From: Scolanthus callimorphus
Taxonomy: Eukaryota > Cnidaria > Anthozoa > Actiniaria > Edwardsiidae
Assembly (NCBI GenBank): GCA_033964015.1
Contig: JAWWUD010000114.1
Coordinates: 310,001 to 374,000 of the forward strand
Length of the DNA stretch: 64,000 nt
Reading direction: 5' to 3'
Both the position numbers and the translations under genes were made by a program. Under the pieces are notes generated by a model. It saw only the letters and a program-made list of their open reading frames with translations. It made no database searches and was not told the origin of the DNA. This document shows positions 56,436 through 64,000 of this stretch, in pieces. Within the stretch, counting starts at the first letter, position 1. Each line of letters begins with the position of its first letter.

Positions 56436-59400
56436 ATGGAAGACGTTTTGTTTCACGAAAGTGGTCCAGAGACGAACGAAGCCGAAGAAAGGGTAAGAAT
56501 TGGCACCTCACACTTTCATTCAAGTTTTACTATTGTTTTCGCTTTCGGACTCAAAGAATTTGGAATTCAGTATTACTTATAAATCAAAGCTTTCTCCTTG
56601 CTACATATTTCAGGTGGAAGTCTCGTGTAACTGCAAGAGCACTTGCTCGCGGAAACGTGTTGTCAGCACGACTGGCTCAACAAGAGCGAGAGGTTGTCCT
56701 TGCAAAGGCGCAAGTCAATTTTGCACGTCCGCTTGTAATGCGGGACTCGTGCAAATCCCTGCAAGAATAAGGTAAGCGTTGATCATTCCTCCGAACAAAT
56801 ATGTAATATTTCGACTCAGAAATGCACTTGATGTTCACGTTTATAGCCAGGGAACAGTTTCCCGAGAGAGCGCTACTCCAAGTTTTGTTCTTGCTGCTGT
56901 CGAGTGTGAGTGAAGCTGAGAGTCGTCAGTCTATCTAGAATTGTTTTGATTTCAGCAACCGCCGGATAGCCGAACCACAGTGGATTTCATTTTTATGTTA
57001 TGCCATGATAAAGTAAAAATAATTAGGCCTGTTCTGTTAACGCTAGACAAGTGAGGTTTTGGAATTGTATACGTTTCAGAGTCGGAGAGTAAGTGTTATG
57101 AATTTCTGCACCAACAATAACATGTGACTTTTCTCGCACCTTGATTCAGGAATCTGTGACAAGGGAGCTACAAACTCCAGCAAATCAGCCTAGTACAAGC
57201 CGCCCTACAGAGGAGGAGGAAATAAGAAAGGCTAACCAAGACATCAAGTTATACCTTTTACAAGCATTGATAAAAATCATTCGGCAGCGCCAGTCAATAT
57301 TATGTCTGTGTTTCATACTAAATTTTCACCAAACTTTTCTGGAGTAATAACTGGTCGAAATTATTCCAGTGTCAGACTGAATAATTATTATCTGAGTTCA
57401 TACTGAACTTTACATCCAACCCAATAACTGATCAAAATCGTTCTAGTGTAGTGTCTGTGAGTCTCTATGAACATTATCATTTGAGCTCATGGACTTTTCT
57501 TCCAACCCAATAAATGATCAAAATTATTCCAGTGCCACTTTTTGTGAATATTATCCAAGTTCATAGTGAATTTTTCATTTAATCCAATATCAGATCAACT
57601 TATTCCAGTGCCTGTCTCTATGAATATTATCTGAGTTCATTGTGAATTTTACATCCAACCCAATACCTGATCAAAATTATTCCAGTGCCAGTCTTTGTGA
57701 AAAATATTATCATCTAAGTTCATAATGAATTTTTTCTTCCAACCCAATAACTGATCAAAATTATTCCAGTGCCACTCTTTGTGAATATTATCCAAGTTCA
57801 TAGTGAATTTTTCATTTAATCCAATATCAGATCAAACTTATTCCAGTGCCTGTCTTTATGAATATTATCTGAGTTCATTGTGAATTTTACATCAAAATTA
57901 TTCCAGTGCCAGTCTTTGTGAAAAATATTATCAACTAAGTTCATAGGGAATTTTACATCCAACCCAAATTCCAGTGCCAGTCTTTGTGAAAAATATTATC
58001 ATCTAAGTTCATAATGAATTTTTCTTCCAACCCAATAACTGATCAAAATTATTCCAGTGCCAGTCTTTGTGAAAAATATGATCATATAAGTTCAAAGGGA
58101 ATTTTACATCAAACCCAATAACTGATCAAAATTATTCGAGTGCCAGTCGCTGTGAAAGATATTATCCAAGTTCATCAGGAATTTTACAACTAGTCCGGCG
58201 GATTAGCGTAAAAAATGCGCACTTTTGGCTAAAGACACCAAACTTTGCATGTCAATAGTTTTTAGTAGTTTATTGAAGATAAGATATGGAGGCACGCTAA
58301 ATTTTATTCGCAGCGAAAGCTAGAACAGTTTTAATGTGAACCATTGTTTTGCCATTGGCAGGCATCTTTGAAACCTTTGTTATTCATGAGCTCTGCGGCA
58401 CTTAGTGAAATCTTCTATCGTCCGTGTTTATAGAGTATAGCACAGTACTAGGTAGAAAATATCATGTGAAAGTTTCAGAGACAAGCTTCTTTTTACATAT
58501 TCGACACATGGTACCAATTATCTTGATATTTTTTAGAATTTGTTGGTCATTCTTGAAACATTTTATCAAATCTCAGTCAGGCTATTGTTTTACAATATAA
58601 ATTGTAAAACATTCCCAATAAACTGGTCGTGACATTTAATAATCACCCAAAACTCTAAGAAGACGTTCAACCGAAGTCAGTCAAACCAATCCATAGTTCA
58701 GAATTAGCAAATGTTGAGCTGCTATGGCTGTGCAGTCTAGAGAAGAACTTGAAAGTTCGCAAAGCTAAGTTCTAAACCTCATTTGAATAACAAATCATTC
58801 AAAATGGCTGCTATTGAGCTAAACAATAGTTCACTCTAAAACCTCCCTAGCTTTCGCTACGAAAGAATTCTAGCGTGCCTCCATATCTACGATTTAAAAA
58901 TACATTGAAAACTATCACCTGGCAAAAAATTGGAGCTTTAGCCTAAAATGCGCAATTTCCTCGAAAATGTGCTCTAATCCGCCGGACTAAACCAACCCAA
59001 TAACTGGTCAAAATTATTCCACTGCCAGTTACGGTGAATATTATCTGAGTTCATACTTTTTTTCAACACAAACTTGGAATAGTCATTTCTAAAAAAAAAA
59101 AATTGAGGAACCTGGAATTTCCAGGGGGCATGTGATTTTGACCGGGCCATTCATTTCACCCTGGAATTTCGATGGTATTTATTTGCAACTGTGGAATATC
59201 CACAGACGCACAAGACAATGAGGAATTTCCACAGGGGTTGCTTGAAATTTCCATAGGGGTTGCACAGAAGTCTGGAATTTCCAGAGCAATTTTTGAAAAT
59301 TTGGAGTTCCTTGATGGTCTTTGTACATTATGATATGGATGAGAATAATACAAGGATGTACCTGTCAGAATTTTTTTATTACTTACAGTGCTGTTGTCAA

Positions 59401-60257
59401 TGAAAGCTCAGTTGATAGCATGGCCAGGAACAGCAATATTATTTTGTTTTTGTAAATCACAATCTTGTATTTTTGAACAGGTGTTGTGGCTGATATTGTG
59501 GCCTCCACCACACATCAATAGTCACGTTTTTCAATAGAAACCTTTTCAAATTGACTCACAGGGAGCTGACAAGCAGGCCACTGTTGATTTTGAACCGTTA
59601 TTATCAGTATTCAAAAACAGTGTTTTTTACTTCACAGGAATTCATAGAGACTCTAGATTCAGATATGATAAAAAAGCTCTGCATTAGAAGTCTCCAGAGA
59701 GGTGTTGGAAGTATGGACTTTGTTGATTCACTACTCATAATGGAGGATGAAGACGAGAGTTGAGTGAGGAGCCAGATGCGGTGCCAATGGAGAGTTCTGA
59801 CCAACTGATGCAACCTGCATCAGCTAGTGCATCAAATTCTCAAAATACAGCACCTAGATCGCGGGCCACTGGCCGCATTCCACCTGCACCACGACCTCCA
59901 GACGAGCCTTTGCCGGAATGGTGTAAGTGTGGCAACTGCCGCATCATGCCACAAGAAGTGGAAAATGTTTGCTGCGGGAACAGAAACTGTGAATCGACTA
60001 AGGCAAGATTTGCAAAATTATGTCTGGATGTGGATATCCTATCATTGGGAATAAAAAACTCTGCTGAAATTAGAAATGACCGCCAGGACAGTAGTGCACG
60101 TGCTTTTAGGAAAACTGCATACCGGCATTATATCATTGACAAGTATGGGTTCCTGGGAAAGGGGAGGCGTCGAGTGGCACCCTCTTGTGTTGTATGGCAA
60201 ATACGGGACCACTTTCCGTCACAAAGTAGAATCTATATGGGTTTCAGAGAACATTAA
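56436..60257 (+). CDS. P2X7-ballast-domain (P2RX7 C-terminal) protein without channel, about 311 aa
   Basis: Exons: 56436-56492 (MEDVLFHESGPETNEAEER), 56614-56771, 57150-57248, 59638-60257. Exon 2 encodes a Cys-rich segment (CNCKSTC...RGCPCKGASQFC...). Exon 4 has DMIKKLCIRSLQRGVGSMDF and then the ballast domain: PEWCKCGNCRIMPQE, VENVCCGNRNC, FRKTAYRHYIIDKYGF, APSCVVWQIRDHFPS, IYMGFREH. The Cys pattern matches the zinc- and guanine-nucleotide-binding cytoplasmic domain of vertebrate P2X7. No P2X transmembrane segments are present. Three apparent one-base losses: near 56740 (restoring it gives the family's CNCGT..PCKN pattern), at the exon 3 donor (AAGTTATAC where AAG|GTTATAC is expected), and near 59758 (DEDE to SEEPD). 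Total length then is 936, 312 codons. AATAAA at 60830-60835 could end the transcript. Role unknown; cytosolic or nuclear zinc-binding protein. Confidence 0.75.
57368..58190. repeat. Minisatellite in intron 3, about ten degenerate 75-86-bp units
   Basis: Units read approximately CCAGTGCCAGTCTTTGTGAA, AATATTATC, AAGTTCATA, GAATTTT..., CCAACCCAATAACTGATCAA, AATTATT. Copies vary by small indels. The array resumes for one unit at 58990-59075 beyond a 799-bp insertion. Confidence 0.9.
58191..58989. mobile_element. 799-bp transposon with long imperfect terminal repeats and AAC target duplication
   Basis: Left terminus TAGTCCGGCGGATTAG, right terminus its exact inverse. Inverted similarity extends about 190 bp inward (AGATATGGAGGCACGCTA, AGCGAAAGCTAG). 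AAC abuts both ends (58188-58190 and 58990-58992). Removing the element and one AAC restores the minisatellite unit with only one substitution (ATTTTACAACCAACCC versus ATTTTACATCCAACCC), which proves the borders. A 3-bp duplication fits Harbinger or CACTA-like families, but the TAGTCC end does not identify one. No coding capacity. Confidence 0.9.
59080..59300. repeat. Degenerate GGAATTTCC palindrome-rich repeat in intron 3
   Basis: Words GGAATTTCCAGGGG, GGAATTTCCACAGGGGTTG, GAAATTTCCATAGGGGTTG and GGAATTTCCAGAG occur within 200 bp. The similar GGAAATTCCAGAGGGG is found in the TGTGTGGTTCC MITE copies, so this is probably a fragment of a related element. Confidence 0.55.
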
Positions 60258-61297
60258 ACATGTTTCCCAAAAATATAAATATTCCCTTTTATAAGTAACT
60301 CCAGTGAATAATATATTTGCTGAAGAATAATCCATATTCTCAGACAAAAACCAACTTGCACTAAGAGGTATGTGACCTACTGGGGACAATTGTGCCCATC
60401 TCTTTAGTCGCGCACATCCAAAAAGCCCATTTACACCCTGGACGTCACATGATCTCTTTTTCAAAGTTACCTACAGTATTGGTGTGTTTTTGGTTCTCTG
60501 AAGAAATCGATGCCTACTCAAAAGGGTATCATTATGAGATCAGTATATTTGCCAACACGAATAGCAAACTAGTCCAAGTTGTTTAAAAATGTAGCTTATT
60601 TATCATTGTGCCTTGGCCATCCCTCATCAGTGTATATTATAATGAACAAGTGTTTCTGGGTGTGAATTATTATTTATTATACTACAAAATATTTTATACT
60701 TTACAAGGTAACATTTGAATTACGAATAAGACTGTTTCAGTGTATGATTATAGTCGTGTGAAAATATCTTACCAATTGGAAAAACATTGTATTTGGATAA
60801 TTGTCCATATTGTACTGAGTAGCTACTTCAATAAAAGTTGTTTTTGGATTTGGTCATTGTTTCGTAGTCCCTCAAGAAAATAATTATTTAATTATTCTTG
60901 CGCTGCATGATCTAGACCTGTAATTCGGTAGGAGCATCTGCAAGAAGGCTGCCGAAATTTCAACTGGTCATTCTTTCTATTACTTACTTGTCTGATCAAA
61001 TAGTTATTTTGACAATAAATTCAGCCAATTTGATCTGACATAGGATTTCCATCACTGTGGATGCATATACAGCTCTTTGTAAAAAAAAGCAGAAAGCTAA
61101 GTTTCGAAAATTCCTATCTCGTTTTTTAGTAATCCTTCCAAACTTTGCAGCTTTAAAAACCAATACGTATGTGCTGAATTTGGTACTGGTGTTGGGTATT
61201 GTTTCCTGATAACTATTTAATAATTATTCCTCGTACCGGGCTCTGGGGCTATTGACGCACTGGCCATGATGGCGAGAGGAATAATTGATTTATTCAG
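60258..61297. other. 3' UTR and intergenic gap; AATAAA at 60830-60835
   Basis: The stretch after the stop of the P2X7-ballast gene has one clear polyadenylation hexamer at 60830-60835 followed by a T/G-rich segment (GTTGTTTTTGGATTTGGT). That fits a 3' end for this transcript. No other feature recognised. Confidence 0.45.
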
Positions 61298-61468
61298 ATC
61301 ACACTAGTAGGTCAATTTGTATAGCCAGAAACGTTTTCTGGTCTGTTCATTTGACATTTTCTGGCTTTCAAATCCGACACTTTTCGCTACTAGTAGGCTA
61401 TAACACATAGCCTACTAGTAGCTCAACCAATCAGAATGTAGCATTGACAATAGACCACTAGTGTGATT
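61298..61468. mobile_element. Small MITE with ATCACACTAGT termini
   Basis: Left end ATCACACTAGTAGGTCAAT, right end the inverse ATTGACAATAGACCACTAGTGTGAT with a few extra bases. The middle contains a CTACTAGTAGGCTATA / TAGCCTACTAGTAG hairpin. Part of it (CAATCAGAATGTAGCATTGAC) resembles 1.33-1.35 kb. Confidence 0.65.
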
Positions 61469-61520
61469 TGACTAAAAGATTATTATGCCCGTGTGTATTT
61501 ACATGCATTTTTTAGTACAG

Positions 61521-63979
61521 TCACTCTGATAAATCCGATGCAGATACAGGACTCGTTGAAACCTGTCTAAATCTTGATTTAGCCATTTGTGCAGCAAACA
61601 GCTCCCTAGAATCTAAAGGTGGGGTTTGGGCGATAGTTGGATGAATCCTTGCTGGGTCATCCTCTGAGAGACTCACATTTTGGGTGATCTTGTTCAGATC
61701 TTGAAATCGCCTCTTGAAGATCTTAGCCATCAGCATCGGGATGTACAGATATGCCTTGGGGACTCGAAGTATCTTGCAGTTTCACTCTTTTGTTCTTTGG
61801 TTATACTTCCTTGTTACCATTTGCTCATTCTTTTTGTTGACAGCTTGCTCCCTCCCTCGGTGGAAGTTCCAGTCAATTGCTGCTAGATGCTTTCGTGCTC
61901 TGTATGCTCGAAACGTGCAAAAATGATTGAATTACAGTAAAGACACTCAAATCGTGAACACATGGTTAAATTTTATATTACTGTTTATGCTTGCTAGTCC
62001 CACTGAAACTGTTTGTTTGAAAAATGCAATGAAGTTTTATAATATGTTTTCATTTCGGAATCTGAGTCTCCCAAAACCACAGAAAAAAAGTGTGAACAAA
62101 ATTTATAGGTGTTCACGGTTCGAGTGTCCTGACTGTAACACCAGTGTTAGCATACTATGTTATTAATACAACAAATTACAGTCTGGCATAAAATTGTGCC
62201 ACTCAAGGCACATTGTTGTCATTTTTCAATGTGTAATTATGTAGGCTTCCAAAATGGCTATTGAACTTAGTGCATGGTGTATTTGGAAATTCTAGAGGGG
62301 GAATCAATAGTCAATCCCCTACTGTGGGGTGATTTGATATTTTATACAATATAAAAACTGAGTTGGTGACATTCTCATTAAATTCAAGAGACACTACTTA
62401 CGAGTATGCACATCGTTTAGGAGCATATGCCAAGGAGAGACTGTTGGCACATTCAAGGTCACCAGTGTGCCTGTCATAGAAATAATATGTTCAGTAATGA
62501 ATGGTTCCAGAAATTATCCATACTCCCCTACGGAAGGGATTGGACATTTGGGAGGGGTGGTGGGGGGTCAATTTACCTGCTCTTTCCATACAAATACCGT
62601 AATTTTCTCTGGAAATTCCAGAGGGGTGGGGGGATCTCTTTTCAACACCTTTCCGTGGGGGGTATGGATATTTTTTGTCATCAGGCACCATAGATAAAAT
62701 AACTACTAGTCATTTTAGATCCAACTAACACTATGCCTTTACTTGTACCGGTACCACTATCACATAATTTTTGCTTTCAGAAAATTAATATTAAATGTAG
62801 GGATGAAAAATGATATATTTTTTAACCCTAGAACAAGGCAACATCATAACTGGAAATAAGTTATTAACCTTTTGGAAATGGATATTTTTGCTACTATAAA
62901 AAATTAATCTCATGAAACAGGGCTTGAAATTGCAGCCAGCTGGTCTCTGTCATCACATAGAAGTAACTCACATCAGAAACATATTACAAATTACCTGAAA
63001 CGAACATAGTATTTCATGCTGTCCAGTAAAGTCGGTTCAAGAACAACCTTCTGGAGAGCCTGGAAGTCCTTGTCCTGTCTGTCGAACCAGGGCAAGACAT
63101 GCTCTTCTGGTAGCTCCTCGTGGTTGCATTTCCCAGTGGGACACTCATGTACGGTGCAGACATGATGAAGTAGACTGATCCATGTGTCCTATTAAAATGA
63201 AACATATATACAATTGAATGGATTTCAAACCACCTAGTTATAAGCAAATGCAAAAGTTGTCTAAGCCCAGTGTTTTCAATTTCTGATTTAGCCTTACAAC
63301 AATAAATCTTAAATTTCCCAAATGATTGTCAGGTTTTTGAGGGCATTCAGTCATGTGGCAGTAAGTAGGAATAGTGTAACTTGAGACAATGGTCCTGGCA
63401 GAGCTGTTTTTCACAAAAGCCTGAGTGGATAATACCAAAATAATGTTCTCAGGTGGTAATGTTATTCTTACCTTCAATTTCTTAAGAGCACCCTCATCAG
63501 TGGTTGTACCTTCTGTGCAGACACTACAACAGTACCAGAAGTGCTTGATAATTTCCTCAGTCCATTTTGCAATTTTCTGGTTTTCTTTGATGTTACTGAC
63601 CTGTTAAAAAATGTGTTTTTTTCTATGACATAATATTTTCTGAATGGCTTAGAAAAAAAGGAGATTTTGCTTTACTTTCTATACATAGTACTGGATACAG
63701 GGCGATTTCATTTTTTAGCATCCTCCCGTGGAAGAGTAACCCCCTCACACCCATAACAGTACCTACAGAAAAGTCTTTTTTCGATTTGACTGCCTCAGAA
63801 AACGCCATTGTGCTGTTATACCCCCTTGGAAAAACTCTTCTTTAGGGGAGTGCCGATAAGAAATGGAATGGCCCACAGTCTTTTTTTATGAAAAATTATT
63901 ACCTTTAACAGGCACTTGCGGATGCTTTTCGCTTTATGCCACACATCAAGGGAGTGGAAAATTTCCTTGAAGTCATCCG
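61521..63979 (-). CDS. Transposase-like gene, 3' part; continues past the window's right edge
   Basis: Minus-strand exons: 63979-63903 (LDVWHKAKSIRKCLLK), 63600-63472 (NQKIAKWTEEIIKHFWYC), 63188-62995 (DTWISLLHHVCTVHECPTGK, FDRQDKDFQALQKVV), 62470-62402 (RHTGDLECANSLSLAYAPKR), and about 61906-61521 (AYRARKHLAAIDWNFHRGRE, EQMVTRKYNQRTKE, KAYLYIPMLMAKIFKRRF). Phases agree across the first four exons. The Asp of DVWH and Glu of HTGDLE sit where DDE-type transposases keep catalytic acids; that assignment is inference. I recall this family from cnidarian and fish genomes as uncharacterised. The last exon has an in-frame TGA (61782-61784) at a position expected to be Trp, and its acceptor is unclear: a Tc1-like MITE lies 28 bp upstream of it. 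The 5' exons lie outside the window. Confidence 0.7.
61935..62135. mobile_element. Tc1/mariner-type MITE, 201 bp, TA target duplication
   Basis: Left end CAGTAAAGACACTCAAATCG, then TGAACAC. The right end is the inverse with four mismatches (GTGTTCACGGTTCGAGTGTC, CTGACTG). TA dinucleotides abut both ends (61933-61934 and 62136-62137), and the CAGT start is usual for Tc1/mariner. The interior is AT-rich without coding capacity. It is inserted just upstream of the last exon of the minus-strand gene. Confidence 0.88.
62502..62690 (+). mobile_element. TGGTTCC hairpin MITE, copy D
   Basis: Begins TGGTTCCAGAAATTATCCAT and ends GGTATGGATATTTTTTGTCA. Shared core: ACGGAAGGGATTGGACATTT, TTTCCATACAAATACCGTAA, GGAAATTCCAGAGGGGTG. 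It lies in the intron between exons 62470-62402 and 63188-62995 of the minus-strand gene, 32 bp from the acceptor of the downstream exon. Confidence 0.78.
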
Positions 63980-64000
63980 CTACAAAAGAACACATAACTG

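Noticed and set aside
57368..58190. Second CRISPR-like regular array
   Set aside because: Degenerate intronic minisatellite; no constant repeat with variable spacers and no cas genes.
59113..59282. Cluster of GGAATTTCC sites as an NF-kB-responsive enhancer
   Set aside because: The words come from a palindromic repeat related to the hairpin MITE family and vary between copies; no independent sign of function.
1..64000. tRNA, rRNA or other structured RNA genes
   Set aside because: I searched by eye for the tRNA B-box (GGTTCGANTCC) and rRNA-like words and found none convincing; a covariance-model scan would be decisive.

Overview
This is eukaryotic DNA. It is AT-rich, spliceosomal introns with GT..AG borders can be placed exactly at many coding blocks, and about half of the window is repeats. 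The protein families point to a cnidarian, most likely an anthozoan (sea anemone or stony coral): stand-alone P2X7 'ballast' domains, FLYWCH-MULE transposases, Crypton tyrosine recombinases, and several intron-bearing transposase-like families that I recall as expanded in coral and anemone genomes. The recall of those last families is from memory and unverified. There is no sign of a prokaryote, plasmid or virus.

Layout. 2.0-3.9 kb (minus): a four-exon FLYWCH-MULE transposase gene. 4.3-4.9 kb: a 206-bp tandem repeat. 6.07-9.6 kb (minus): a CR1/L2/jockey-like LINE split by a 1.8-kb Crypton element (6.80-8.63 kb) that carries a tyrosine recombinase. 9.6-31.3 kb: almost gene-free, a mosaic of DNA-transposon-like elements, several with readable inverted termini and target-site duplications (11.68-12.09, 16.37-20.90, 22.75-23.24, 28.53-30.51 kb). 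32.63-36.89 kb (plus): a well-preserved 13-exon gene of about 804 codons, transposase-like with a SAP-like tail. 37.89-38.54 kb (minus): a single-exon chromodomain gene. 42.73-43.77 kb: a 127/128-bp satellite loaded with TGACGTCA palindromes. 43.88-45.80 kb (plus): a decayed transposase-like ORF. 46.86-49.25 kb: two minus-strand exon-like blocks with an unknown ORF and a Tx1/L1-type LINE tail between them. 51.90-56.14 kb (plus): a seven-exon transposase-like gene of about 837 codons. 56.44-60.26 kb (plus): a four-exon P2X7-ballast-domain gene whose introns hold a minisatellite and a nested 799-bp transposon. 61.52-63.98 kb (minus): the 3' part of another intron-bearing transposase-like gene that continues past the window edge.

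The strongest window-wide pattern is that nearly every recognisable coding block is interrupted by a single-base length change, usually one missing base and often in a homopolymer, while in-frame stops are rare (two). In three multi-exon genes, adding the inferred missing bases makes total exon length an exact multiple of three. This looks more like consensus-sequence error, or very recent slippage, than old pseudogene decay, so 'broken' calls here should be treated as provisional.

How the genes work together: apart from the chromodomain gene and the P2X7-domain gene, the coding content consists of transposases, recombinases and reverse transcriptases or genes derived from them. The 51.9-60.3 kb pair (transposase-like gene and P2X7-ballast gene, same strand, 292 bp apart) is the most interesting candidate for an undescribed two-gene unit.
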